DNA of 64,000 bases, from assembly GCA_964036045.1 (NCBI GenBank), contig OZ038383.1:95661568-95725567 (forward strand). Direction: 5' to 3'. The translations under genes and the position numbers were made by a program. Positions 11,696 through 23,079 of the stretch are shown here, piece after piece. The notes beneath the pieces were generated by a model. The model was not told the DNA's origin, searched no databases, and saw only the letters and a list, made by a program, of their open reading frames with translations. The first letter of the stretch is position 1, and each line of letters opens with the position of its first letter. This stretch comes from Eutreptiella sp. 'Long Island Sound 2002'. Its lineage: Eukaryota > Euglenozoa > Euglenophyceae > Eutreptiales > Eutreptiaceae.

Positions 11696-13279
11696 GAGGG
11701 CGCACACAAACACACAAACACATCCCAACACCCCAGCCAGGAGGGGCGGGGAGCAGCGGAAACCCGAGCCCAAGCACACACACCCACACCGCACACCCCA
11801 GGCAGGAGGGGCGGGGTACAAGCGGAGCGCGCACTCAAACACACACACACACCCCAACAACCCAGCCAGGAGTGGCGGGGCGCAGCCGGATCCCGAGCCC
11901 AGGCAGACACACCCACACTGCACACCCCAGCCAGGAGTGGCGGGGTACAAGTGAAGCGCGCACACAAGCACACTTACACCCCAACACCCCAGCCAGGAGT
12001 GGCGGGGTGCAGCGGGAACCCGAACCCACACACACACATCCAGAACCGCACACCCCAGCCCGGAGTTGCGGGGTACAAGCGGAGGGCGCACACAAACACA
12101 CGCAGACCCAAACATCCCAGCCAGGAGAGGCGGGGTGCAGCCGGAACCCCAGCCCGACCACGCACACCCACACCGCACGACCAAGCCAGGAGTGGCGGCG
12201 TACAAGCGGAGCGGGCACAAAAACACACACACACCCCGAGACCCCAGCCAGGAAAGGCGGGGCGCAGCCAAAACCCAAGCCCAAGCACACACACCCACAC
12301 CGCACACCCCAGCCGGGAGTGGCGGGGTACGAGCGGAGCGCGCACACGAACACACACACACCCGAACACCCCAGCCAGGAGTGGCCGGTACAAGCGGAGC
12401 GCGCACACAAACAAACACACACCCCAAAACCCCAGCCAGGAGTGGCGGGGCGCAGCCGAAACCCCAGCCCACACACACACACCCACACCACACACCCCAG
12501 CCAGGAGTGGCGGGGTACAAGCGAAGCGCGCACACAAACAAACACACACCGCAACAGCCCAGCCAGGAATGGCGGGGCGCAGCCAAAATGCGAGCCCAAG
12601 CATACACACCCACACCGCACACGCCAGCCAGGAGTGGTGGGGTACGAGCGGAGGGCGCACACAAACACACACACACACTCCAACACCCCAGCCAGGAGGG
12701 GCGGGGAGCAGCGAAATTCTGAGGCCAAGCACACACACCCACACCGCACACCCCAGCCAGGAGGGGCGGGGTACAAGCGGAGCGCGCACACAAACACACA
12801 CACACCCCACCACCCCAGCCAGGAGTGGCGGGGCGCAGCCGAAACCTGAGCCCAGGCACACACACCCACACCGCACACCCCAGCCAGGAGGGGCGGGGTA
12901 CAAGCAAAGCGCGCACACAAACACACACACACCCCAACACCCAAGCCAGGAGTGGCGGCTCGCAGCCGCAACCCGGACCCACACACACACACCCACACCG
13001 CACACCCCAGCCAGGAGTGGCGGGGTACAAGCAAAGTGCGCACACAAACACACTTACACCCCATCACCCCAGCCAGGAGTGGCGGGGCGCAGCCGGATTC
13101 CGAACCCACACACACAAACCCAGAAGCGCACACCCCAGCCCGGAGTGGCGGGGTACAAGCGGAGGGCGCACACAAACACAGACACACCCCAACATCCCAG
13201 CCAGGAGAAGCGGGGCGCAGCCGGAACCCGAGCCCAACCACACACACCCACACCGCACACCCCAGCCAGGAGTGGCAGG
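11696..13279. repeat. Satellite array II
   Basis: Same dimeric satellite as array I. From 12039 on it is almost base-for-base the same as window positions 1-1245 at a fixed offset of 12,038 bp, including an irregular monomer. Positions 11696-12038 extend further left than the window start allows for array I. The left edge fuses directly to truncated A1 pol. The frames of up to 630 codons read through this array are satellite shadows; the longest begins in A1 pol. Confidence 0.95.
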
Positions 13280-13283
13280 GTAC

Positions 13284-15348
13284 TGAAGCGGTACCCAGAA
13301 CCCCATGGCTAGGTTACGGCATACAACCGGCCTCCGGTCCACTAACCCCATGTACGGAAGGGAAGACCGGTCTCCGGTCCACTAACCCCATGTACGGAGG
13401 CGCCCGTTGACGCCCGGTGCGAGCCCGGCGGGAGCGTGTTCCGTGCCGTAAAGCCCCGCATCGGCAACCGATGCACCGCCAGCGGAGATATATATATCAG
13501 AATATCAGGAATCAACAGGGTTTTATTTTCATATTGTTTCCGTCAATTTTTACGCTTCCGTTCTGATATTCACTGTTTTGACAGCTGGCGGTTAGCTCGC
13601 GACTTTAGCGTAACCGCCTGTTTAACTGTTATATACAGATATTTTAGCGCAAATCGTGACGAAGACTCTAAAGTCTTCAGGAATTGCATTGATGCATCCG
13701 CAATTTTCACATCTTACACTCGCAACCTTAATCCGAATTTTTCAGGATGTCGGAATCGGATTTTCGACTTCGACATCCCCGCACTTGATTTGACCTCTTT
13801 CGAGTGGACCTACGTGCTTCCCTATGAACGAATCAACTTTCCTTTTGTCTTGCCCTCCATTTGTCTTAGAGATATGGGCAAAACAAAGTTGATTCGTGAG
13901 GCCACTTGTGAGGGTCATATCTCGTGCCGCTTGCGAGGAATGACAATAAGGAAACGTCGGATGTATTCACAATACTCCCGACGTAATTTAGGAAGCTTCA
14001 TATGCCTCGCGTCTCCACACGTGCGCGCTAGTGTAATGGATCATGGTCAAGAGGGTAGAGTTTGCGTTATAACTCTTTGGCCATGATATTGCGTGTGTTA
14101 AGATAACTTTCGAGTGTAGCGCGCGAGTGTTGGTGTTGCATAGGAACTCTCCTTGAGTTCCTATCAGCGATTGACACAAAGTTATGCCCTTGGAGGGGCA
14201 TGACATATCGTGGGGGGAGCTACCTTTTTGGGCAATATGTGGTATGTGCCATATGTTGTATTGCGTGCCCATTTGGCGGGTCCATCGCTCCAAGCCAAAC
14301 CCGCCAATGGACCTCATATTGTGCAAGTCCCTTCTCCATACTCCCCACGATCAATTGCAAGCCTAACCTTCGTGGAGGAAAGCTTGTGTGGCGATCCCAA
14401 AGCGATGCGTTGGGAGCAAGGTGTGCATTTTGCAATTTTCCATATTTTCATGTGCCCACTTGGGAAGTAGCGCTCGTAACCTTTCAAAGCGCCCCAAGTG
14501 GAGCACATATGTGGAATCGAAGGTCATTGGTGTCAAGTCGTTGTGTTTAGAAGGATTAGTTGATTGCACGATCCAATCCGAAGATATTATAATATAATTG
14601 TGCACCTTTCAATGCACTTTGTGTGTCTTTGTGCCAATCTTGCCGTTTTTGGCCCGTCATGATGTCAAGTGGCGACCGTGTATCTCAACGTTGCACTCAA
14701 TTGACATCATGACCCAAGTATGTTATAGAGGGAACATACTCCGGTGCCCAACATATCTTGGACCCGGCGAATAACTCCTCTTGGGCTTGGCACACCGTGG
14801 CCGCCATGTTGGCGATTTGGGACTATCCCAAATCATGGGCTCACTTGGCGACCCTGCCATTCCCAAAACCGGAGGAGTTGTGCGACGCCCAAAAGATATG
14901 TTGGACACATATGACTTGATACCAATCCTATGGCACACTCCGGTCCAAGTCGGGCATGTGCCTCATTTGCCCCAACCATGACTGTGCGCATTTTCGGCCA
15001 TTTTGAGCAATTTTCCACTTTTGCTGCCCGCCGTGCACTATGTTCTGCCCACCCGTGCACGCCGGACGCATGGACCAATGGACCATATATGACGTGGGTG
15101 TTATGCATATTGGTCCCCATGGTTCACACACCACGTGGGCGAAGCGGAGCAACCTTCGTTAAGGCGCTAGCCCAAAGTGAGTGTGGGCAATTTTGCCATT
15201 TTGGCATTTGTGGACCCAATTGGGATCATCACCACGCCAAGTGGCATGGAGATCATTGATAGCCAAGCGCATGGGAGTCTCCGTTGGACTCCCCGTGGAT
15301 CGCGTATGGAATGGCGGATCCGATCTCCAAGCCGGCCTGGAGATATAC
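13284..15348 (+). mobile_element. A-family solo LTR, left part
   Basis: Starts TGAAGCGG after satellite GTAC (13280-13283) and matches the A1 LTR for its first 2,065 bp. It stops at ATAC (15345-15348), where the nested element A2 begins. The remaining 961 bp continue at 32541. Together they total 3,026 bp, one base less than the A1 LTR. GTAC flanks both outer ends and no internal region remains, which defines a solo LTR. Confidence 0.9.
15345..15348. repeat. ATAC target-site duplication, left of A2
   Basis: ATAC precedes the A2 5' LTR and recurs at 32537-32540 right after the 3' LTR. The uninterrupted target is visible in the A1 LTR at 3308-3311, where the sequence reads GAGATATACTATTGGG. 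Confidence 0.92.
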
Positions 15349-18293
15349 TGAAGCGGTACCCAGAACCCCATGGCCAGGTTACGGCATACAACCGGTCTCC
15401 GGTCCACTAACCCCATGCACGGCGTGTTCCGTGCCGTGAAGCCCCGCATCGGCAACCGATGCACCGCCAGCGGAGATTTGTGTATCAGAATATCAGGAAT
15501 CAACAGGGTTTTATTTTCATATTGTTTCCGTCAATTTTTATGCTTCCGTTCCGATACTCACTGTTTTGACTGCTGGCGGTTGGTTCGCGACTTTACCGTA
15601 ACCGCCAGTTTAACTGTTTATAATGGAAATTTTAGCGCTATCCGCGACGAAGGCTCCAAAGTTGCCAGGAACTGCATGGATGCTTCCGCAATTTTCATAA
15701 TTAATACTCGCAACCTTAATCCGAATTTTTCAGGATGTCGAAATCGGATTTTCGACTTCGACATCCCCGCACTTGATTTGACCTCTTTCGAGTGGACCTA
15801 CGTGCTTCCGTATGCACGAATCAACTTCCCTTTTATCCTGCCCTCCATTTGTCTTAAAGATATGGGCAAAATAAAGTTGATTCGTGAGGCCACTTGTGAA
15901 GGTCATATCTCGTGTTGCTTGCGAGGAATTACGATAAGAAAACGTGGGATGTATTCACAATACTCCCGACGTAATTTAGGAAGCATAATATGCCTTGCGT
16001 CTCCACACGTGCGCGCTAGTGTAATGGATCATGGTCAATAGGGTAGAGTTTGCGTTATAACTCTTTGGCCATGACATTGCGTGCGTTAAGATAACTTTCG
16101 AGTGTAGCGCGCGAGTGTTGGTGTTGCATAGGAACTCTCCTTGAGTTCCTATGACCGATTGACACAGAGTTATGCCCTTGGAGGGGCATGACATATCGTG
16201 GTGGGAGCCACCTTTTTGGGCAATATTTGGTATGTGCCATGTGTTGTGTTGCGTGCCCATTTGGCGGGTCCATTGCTCCAAGACAAGCCCGCCAATGGAC
16301 CTCATATTGTGCAAGCCCCTTCTCCGTGCTCCCTACGGTCAATTGCAAGCCTAACCTTCGTGGAGGAAAGCTTGTGTGGTGATCCCGAAGCGATGCGTTG
16401 GGAGCAAGGTGTGTATTTTACATTTTTCCATATTTTCATGTGCCCACTTGGGAAGCAGCGCTCGTAACCTTTCAAGGCGCCCCAAGTGGAGCACATATGT
16501 GGGATCGAAGGTCATTGGTGTCAAGTCATTGTGTTTAGAAGGATTAGTTGATTGCACGATCCAAGCCAAAGATATTATAATATAATTGTGTGCCTTTCAA
16601 TGCACTTTGGTTTGTCTTTGTGCCAATTTTGCCGTTTTTGGCCCGTCATGATGTCAAGTGGCGACCTTGTATCTCAACGTTGCGCTCAATTGACATCAGG
16701 ACCTAAGTATGTTATGAGGGTACATACTTCGGTAGCCAACATATCTTGGAGCCGGCGAATAACTCCTCTTAGGCTTGGCATACCGTGGCCGCCATGTTGG
16801 CGATTTGGGACTATCCCAAATCATGGGCTCACATGGCGACCCTGCCATTCCCAATACCGGAGGAGTTGGGCGACGCCCCAAAGATATGTTGGACATATAT
16901 GACTTGATACCAATCCCATGGCACACTCCGGTCCGAGTCGGGCATGTGCCTCATTTGCCCCAACCATGAGTGTGCGCAATTTTGGCCATTTTGAGCAATT
17001 TTCCACTTTTGCTGCCCGCCGTGCCCCATGTTCTAACCTTCGTGCACGCCGGACGCATGGACCAATGGACCATATATGACATGGGTGTTATGGGCAATGG
17101 TCCCCATGGTCCACACACCACGTGGGCGAAGCGGAGCCGCCTTCGTCAAGGCGCTAGGCCAAATTGAGTATGGGCAATTTTGCCATTTTTGCATTTTTGG
17201 ACCCAATTGGGATCGTCACCACGCCGAGTGGCATGGAGATCTTTGAGGGCCAAGGGCATGGGAGTCTCCGTTGGACTCCCGGGGGATCACGTATGGAATG
17301 GCGGATCCGATCTCCAAGCCGGCGTGGAGATATACTATTGGGAGCACACCGAATTTTGGCTCATTTCAAGCAGCCAAAATGACCCAATTTTGGGACCCCA
17401 ATTTCCCCCTTCCGTGTGGTCAATTGGCGGCCCCATTTCTCTAAGCCCATAGGGAGCCCGGACCTAAATCCAAGTTGTACACTCAGATATAAGTCCTAGG
17501 TCCTGCCTCCTACCCTGTGAGCCATTGGCCTCACCTTGGCCGAGCGAGCCGCGCGTGGGAATGACGCCAATTTGGTGATTTTGGCATCATGACCCCACTT
17601 GACTCATCCGTGTTGCCCTGATGCCGGGACCTCAGAGAAAACCAGGTTGGGTGAGGGCTCCAGGGAGTTCGTACTCGAAGGGCATAGGGTCAGTTGCCTC
17701 GTCCCTACCTCTGGCGGGTCCGGGCGAGGGGTCAATTTTGGAGTTTTTCAAGCCAATTTCAGTTTGGGCTGAAACAGCCCATTTTCAGCTACCAACTCCT
17801 GGGTGATAATGGCGGGGCCATATCTCTGGCTCAGAGTGAAGTTGGGACCTGCCGTTAAGGGAGCATAGGGAGCCACTGTCGGTTGGCCTTGGAACTCATT
17901 GATTCCCAGGAACTCGCCTGTGGCTGTGCGGGACACCTCTCCCATTGGCAGGGTTTCAGGGTCCGGACTGAGCAGGGCATGGGTTGTGTTTGAGCCCCCG
18001 CCCCCATCAGCCACTGAGAGGGTCGGACCTGGGATTGGGATATGAGTCGGGACTGAGTGTCTATTGTCCCTTGATGCCATTACCCCAGTCCAGTCTTAAC
18101 CCCATGTGTACATATCCTGATGTGTTGCTGTACATACTTTCGTTCCCTCTTTGCAGAGTGGCAAGGATTCTGAAACGCTTTGTCACATGACACAGGCGTA
18201 TTGATGCCCTTGTGAGCGTAGTGCCTTGCCTGCCTGCTCACCTGTGCGTGTCACCGCAGCGTCCCGTGGCCGGCCCCCCACGGGAACGCGTCA
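15349..18293 (+). mobile_element. 5' LTR of complete element A2
   Basis: 2,945-bp LTR, TGAAGCGG...CGCGTCA, nearly identical to the 3' LTR at 29591-32536 (2,946 bp). It lacks the roughly 80-bp duplicated block found in the A1 and solo LTRs. The self-primer 11-mer TGAAACGCTTT is at 18171-18181. Confidence 0.95.
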
Positions 18294-18304
18294 AAAGCGT
18301 TTCA
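18294..18304 (+). promoter_or_regulatory. Primer-binding site of A2
   Basis: AAAGCGTTTCA sits directly after the 5' LTR and is the exact reverse complement of 18171-18181. This is consistent with self-priming as in Tf1-type chromoviruses. No sequence matching a tRNA 3' end is seen here. Confidence 0.6.
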
Positions 18305-18744
18305 CCGCCGCGGGGTTACCCAACCCTCGCGTGCCACTCGGGGCCACCAACCCCGAGCAGCGCGTCGCAGCAGCGCGGCGCAGCTCGCAGCTCGCAGCGC
18401 AGCGCAGCGTCTCGCAGCGCAGCGCAGCAGCTCGCAGCGCCACTCAGCGACAGCGCCGAGTTCGTCACGGAGCCCGCAGCGCCGTCCAGAACATCGTCCT
18501 GACCGCGCAGCGCCCGTGGAAGAGGTGCACAGACCAGGACTCCTGCATCAGCCCCATCGGCCGACCCGGAGTCCCAACGGCCGACCAGCAAGGCCGCGTC
18601 AACCACCTCCACAACCACCGGCTGTCCAGCACCAGCCGCACTTCCAATCCAGTGCTGCAGCACCCTCCTCAACAACCACAACCAGTTCGTTGAGTTGAAC
18701 GAGTGCACATCAAGGACTTCAAGATCATCTACGCCCCCGCTGCC

Positions 18745-21700
18745 ATGGTGAATTGGCAGGAAGCGGGCAGGACGTGGCCGCGGCCCCACCCCCATGCAGC
18801 ACGCCTGCTGCGTGGGTTGGTTTGGGACCAGCATTACCGCCACAGCAACCCCCAGTGCGAAGGGTGCATGCCCAGGAGCTTCGAGCTCCGCACGGACATC
18901 GCCCCCGACCGCCTGCAGGCCGTGGAGGACTGGCTGCGGGCGGAGGGGTACGGGTACCGCCACCAGCAGAGGCGCTGGAGGGCGTGGACCCGGCCGGACA
19001 GGCCCGGGGAAGGGCTGCGTCCCGACGGGATTGAGGAGGACGAGGAGCCCAACGCCTACCCGTCGGGCGCCTCGATCAACGTCTCCCTGTGGGACGTGAT
19101 CGAGAAGAAGTTCCCGGAACCGGGGAACGAGCGCAGGCTGCAGGGCAGCAGCAGCGCGTCTCCGGCGACGGAGAAGAGGTCCGCCGGGGACAAGAAGAGG
19201 GACCGGAGGTGGCGGGAGTACCAGGAGTCCCTGGCTGCCGAAGCCGCCCAAGGCGCCAAGGGCGGAACCCCAGCCCCCAGTCCCCAACGGCCCAATGGTG
19301 GACACCACCCCGGCTCCACCACCCTTGGCGACTACATCCAAGTCGCCAAGCAGACCCAGGCCAAACCCCGTCCGCTGCTCCTGAGGGCCCGGCAGGCCTC
19401 AGCAGGCCCCAGCAGCGACATCGAGTCGGCCCACCGCGGGAGGACGCCGGCCGACCAGGCCAGCTCCAGCAGCAGCGTCGCTCCCGAAAGGGACGTGGCG
19501 CGCGCCTGTGAGCGCGCCTGTGGGGTGCCCTGCAACCGTCGGGTTGCCCGGCAACGGGCCAAGCAGTACAGCGCTGCTGTGGAGGGCGCCGCCGGCATCG
19601 CCCAGGAGGAAGCTGCGCAGTGGGCGCATGGCATGGCCATCCACACCCAGACCGTGGCGGCCATTGCGGCTGGACTCACGGCCGTGGCCGCCCATGGGGT
19701 AGCGACTGCCCAGGTCAACGGTGAGTTGGCGGCAGCCGACGAGGAAGCCCGCCTGACGCAGGAGGCCATTGCCTGCAAGGAGGCCGAGGTGAAGGCGCTG
19801 GGGGAGGCGCTTGCCCAAGAGAGGGCAAAGAAGGAGGCGGAGGAAAGGGCCCACGCCGAAGCGACGGCTAAGGCCCATGAGGATGCCGCCAAGAAGGAAG
19901 CCATCGAGGCCGCGCGACGGAAGGTCGCTGAGGAGAAGGCCAAGACGGAGGCGGAGCTGGCGGCGTTGGAGGCGCAGAAGGCGCAGCTGCTGCAGGCCCG
20001 GGAGACCGAGGCGGCTCGTGCTCGGGAAGAGGCCGAAGCGCGAGCTGCCGCAGCCACCGCCGCCGCAATGGAGGAGGCAGAGGCCAAACTCCGCCACGAG
20101 ACTCCCCCGGGAGGATCGCGAGTGGAGACCCTTCGAAGGCTTTTCGAAGGGGACGCCTCCTCCAGGATGAAGCTGGATGAGGCGGACACGGGCAGCAGTG
20201 GGAGCGGTAGCACCACCGCCCGTCGACGGAGGAAGGGCAAGGGGAAGACCCCCGAGAGGCCGCGGAGGCCAGCGGGTGGGCACCCCCACGACAGTGACCC
20301 CTTCTTCACCGCCAGTGACGGGGATGAACGAGGCCGTCGACATCGCCAAGTGGTGGCTTGGACGGGCGAAAGTGGCGGAGACGTCCCCATGGAAGGTGAG
20401 GATGAGGATCCCCCTCCTCCCTACCGGAGCTCCGAGTCCTCCGTGACCGAGACGCCCAGGTGGGGCGACATGGACGAGGATGACGACATGGACTTCGGCA
20501 TCACGAGGAGGCGCCCATCCTCGGACCCACCGAGGCGACCCGGCGGAGACCCACCGGGACCCCCTGGCGGAGGACCTTCAGGACCCCCTGAAGGACGCCC
20601 ACCAAGTGGACCCCCTGGAGGCGGACCACCGGGCGGGGGAGGACCCCCTGGACCGGGCGGACCCGGCGGAGGCCCTCCTGGAGGACCCCCTGGGGACCCC
20701 GGCGACCCACCAGGGAACGGTGTCCCGGATGCCACCTGGCGGTGGATTGTCTACCTCCGCAGGAGAGTCCAGTTGCTCGAGCTGGAGGTAGACACGGGCA
20801 AGAGCGAGATGGCTCGCATCTCCACGGTCGCCGCGCGCGCGCAGAAGGACTGGGACATCGCCAGGGCCGAGACCAAGTCGCTGACCAACGTCGTCAGCGG
20901 CCTGCAGGAGAGGCTGGATGCGCTGGAAGCCCGTGGGAGAGTCGGCAGCGACCACCCACCCCTGGAGTCTGGCTCGTCGGACGACGGCTGGGGACCCGGA
21001 CCAGGTCCAGGCAGACCCCACGCCCCCGGCGGAGCCCCCAGGAGTCGCCCCAGCGCCAGTGCCCCCTCTCTCTCCGCCCCCTCTCACCACAGCGCGGGCC
21101 GCCGCAACGAGCGCGTGCCGCCCGGCAGTGGCAGTGAGGAATGGCGCGATGAGTGGCTCAGCGCGGACTACCACAACCGCCGTGCCCCACCGCGGACGCC
21201 TGTACGCCCCCGACGCCCGCCACCAGCCCCGGCGCCAATCCCCAGGGCTGGAGGACGTTATGGTGGACTCAGGGATGAGGTCCCCAGAGGAGACGTGGAG
21301 TGGGATGTCGGCGAAGGTGAGGACCTGGACCTGGAACTGGACCTGGAGGAGTTCGACATCAGCCCGCCGCGTGGTGTACGACGGGAGGCCGCTGAACGCA
21401 GCCGCCGGCGCCGTGATGAGGATGCGTACATGGATGCAGTACGGCGTGAACATTTCGGTTCAGCGTACGTGGAGGAACCGCGGCGTAGCCACAGGGATTC
21501 CATGGAGGAGATGGACGTGGCGGCCGTGGGAGTCCGTGGGCGAGGCCGATGGGAACCTCGGTCGACCTCGCGGCCGGCGTTCATGGTCTCTAAGGCCGCG
21601 GACGCCGCCGTGTGGGAAGACTTGAAGGACATCAAGCCCCCCATGTACGATGGCAACCCCCTCAACCTCGACCGCTTCTTGGAGAAGCTGGACGATTGGG

Positions 21701-23076
21701 GGCTGACCGTCACTGAAGACCAACCTCCCGCGGATGCGGAGAGATATGTCTTCAAACGGTTCAGGTACCGCCTGCCGGAAGTGCTCGGCGAGCTATACTT
21801 CGTGGCGACCAAGGAGGGGAAAATCAAGACCCTCAAGGACGCCAAGAAGTGGCTCAACGAGCAGGAGCGGGTGGACGCTCCGCAGGTGGCTGCCAAGCGC
21901 TGGAAGTCCATCAAGCTTGAGCACGATGGACGGGAGATCCGCCTACGAGAGTGGCGGGACTTCCGAGGGAAATACACCCTCTTCCGCCGCAACGTGGAGG
22001 ATTGGAACGAGGGTGACGAGCAGGCTCGCCTGCTCTCCATGCTGCCGGAAGCATGGATCAAGAGGGTCACCAAGGAGGAATCCAAGAGGGCCAAGTCCAA
22101 CCACACGGTCAAGATGATGCTCCCCAAGGAGTATCATACGAACGTGGTGAGTTGGGCGAAGAAGAACGTGGCCCGGGATGTCAAACGGCACTCCCTGTGG
22201 AACGCTCTTCTCATCACCGTCTCGGGCGATCGCGAGAAGACCGCCATTTGGCGCCTTGACGACTGTGAGTTGAGCGGCCAGACCATCCGTCTGCAGGCCA
22301 TCCCGGCGCGGATGAGCTGCGACGAGATCCTGGAGTGGGTTGGCGAGGAAGTACTCAAGGAGTACCGAAACCTCCACCACACCCGCGGGTTGAGGCCCGG
22401 CGACCGCGACGTCAACTACGTTGGCGAGGGACCTGGCGGGGAAGACGCCATGGACCCAGCGGGAGCCGGCGGCGATGAGACTCTCGTCGACGATGACGAC
22501 GACGATGAGCCCGCCGAGGTGGCCGTCTGTGCCTTCGTGGCCAAGAACCTGAGCGCGGGGAACAAGCCGGGAAACTGGAAGCCCCTGCAGCAGGGTTGGA
22601 GGAAGCAGGAGAAGAGGGATCCTCGCCGCATTGGCGACCCTCCGCTGTCCTTTGGGGAGTTCATACGAGCTCACCCTCAGGGCTGTTTCGTGTGTTATGG
22701 GAGGAAGAAAGGCTTCAACCATGACCACCGAACATGCCCCGTCCATAAGGCCGACACGGAGGCTTACAAGAAGGTGCACGGGTCGAAGAAGCGTGCGCCC
22801 GCGGGTATCCGGGAAGCCAAGATGGAGGTGGACAAGGACGAGCTGGCCAAGCTGATGTCGTCGGTGGGAACCGAGTTGGCCAAGGAGATCCAGGAGATCA
22901 AGCGGAACTGGGTCCCCAGGTCGGACAACAAGAACAAGGAGAACAACCAGAATGACCAGAACAAGGACAAGGACAAGAACAAGGGTAAAGGAGGAGGTAA
23001 AGGGGGAAGAAAGAAGGGCGTCAACGACGTTGAGGCCGAGGAGAACACCCCCTCTTCCACAACCGACGCCCCCTAG
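18745..23076 (+). CDS. gag: Gag polyprotein of element A2
   Basis: Open frame of about 1,443 codons from the ATG at 18745; the same start is conserved in A1, and an upstream in-frame ATG at 18703 is not. Residues 333-452 form an Ala/Glu/Lys/Arg-rich coiled coil. Residues about 593-657 are a Gly/Pro tract resembling collagen spacing. Residues about 943-1226 form a compact capsid-like region of mixed hydrophobic and charged residues. A run of Asp follows near 1245, then a zinc knuckle at about 1314-1331 with spacing CX2CX8HX4C, and a Lys/Asn-rich basic end. Expected role: virion-like particle assembly and packaging of element RNA. It is much longer than typical Ty3 or Tf1 Gag. It ends in TAG followed by an in-frame pol. 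Confidence 0.9.
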   Translation: MVNWQEAGRTWPRPHPHAARLLRGLVWDQHYRHSNPQCEGCMPRSFELRTDIAPDRLQAVEDWLRAEGYGYRHQQRRWRAWTRPDRPGEGLRPDGIEEDEEPNAYPSGASINVSLWDVIEKKFPEPGNERRLQGSSSASPATEKRSAGDKKRDRRWREYQESLAAEAAQGAKGGTPAPSPQRPNGGHHPGSTTLGDYIQVAKQTQAKPRPLLLRARQASAGPSSDIESAHRGRTPADQASSSSSVAPERDVARACERACGVPCNRRVARQRAKQYSAAVEGAAGIAQEEAAQWAHGMAIHTQTVAAIAAGLTAVAAHGVATAQVNGELAAADEEARLTQEAIACKEAEVKALGEALAQERAKKEAEERAHAEATAKAHEDAAKKEAIEAARRKVAEEKAKTEAELAALEAQKAQLLQARETEAARAREEAEARAAAATAAAMEEAEAKLRHETPPGGSRVETLRRLFEGDASSRMKLDEADTGSSGSGSTTARRRRKGKGKTPERPRRPAGGHPHDSDPFFTASDGDERGRRHRQVVAWTGESGGDVPMEGEDEDPPPPYRSSESSVTETPRWGDMDEDDDMDFGITRRRPSSDPPRRPGGDPPGPPGGGPSGPPEGRPPSGPPGGGPPGGGGPPGPGGPGGGPPGGPPGDPGDPPGNGVPDATWRWIVYLRRRVQLLELEVDTGKSEMARISTVAARAQKDWDIARAETKSLTNVVSGLQERLDALEARGRVGSDHPPLESGSSDDGWGPGPGPGRPHAPGGAPRSRPSASAPSLSAPSHHSAGRRNERVPPGSGSEEWRDEWLSADYHNRRAPPRTPVRPRRPPPAPAPIPRAGGRYGGLRDEVPRGDVEWDVGEGEDLDLELDLEEFDISPPRGVRREAAERSRRRRDEDAYMDAVRREHFGSAYVEEPRRSHRDSMEEMDVAAVGVRGRGRWEPRSTSRPAFMVSKAADAAVWEDLKDIKPPMYDGNPLNLDRFLEKLDDWGLTVTEDQPPADAERYVFKRFRYRLPEVLGELYFVATKEGKIKTLKDAKKWLNEQERVDAPQVAAKRWKSIKLEHDGREIRLREWRDFRGKYTLFRRNVEDWNEGDEQARLLSMLPEAWIKRVTKEESKRAKSNHTVKMMLPKEYHTNVVSWAKKNVARDVKRHSLWNALLITVSGDREKTAIWRLDDCELSGQTIRLQAIPARMSCDEILEWVGEEVLKEYRNLHHTRGLRPGDRDVNYVGEGPGGEDAMDPAGAGGDETLVDDDDDDEPAEVAVCAFVAKNLSAGNKPGNWKPLQQGWRKQEKRDPRRIGDPPLSFGEFIRAHPQGCFVCYGRKKGFNHDHRTCPVHKADTEAYKKVHGSKKRAPAGIREAKMEVDKDELAKLMSSVGTELAKEIQEIKRNWVPRSDNKNKENNQNDQNKDKDKNKGKGGGKGGRKKGVNDVEAEENTPSSTTDAP

Positions 23077-23079
23077 CGG
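23074..23079 (+). promoter_or_regulatory. In-frame UAG between gag and pol, candidate readthrough site
   Basis: The gag stop TAG is followed by CGG. The same frame then stays open for 17 codons into the pol region, with no frameshift and no intervening stop. A1 shows the same TAG-CGG arrangement at 9011-9016. A stop followed by CGG is a known leaky context in several RNA viruses, mainly after UGA. Only a weak CCCT/AGGG stem is apparent just downstream. Confidence 0.5.

Noticed and set aside
11621-13051. Long minus-strand frame (476 codons) of Cys/Val/Gly-rich repeats
   Set aside because: A reading of the satellite in another frame, with similar frames on the other strand; no start context or selection signal.
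18316-19341. Minus-strand frames of several hundred codons opposite gag A
   Set aside because: High-GC antisense shadows of gag; they track the coding frame's codon bias.
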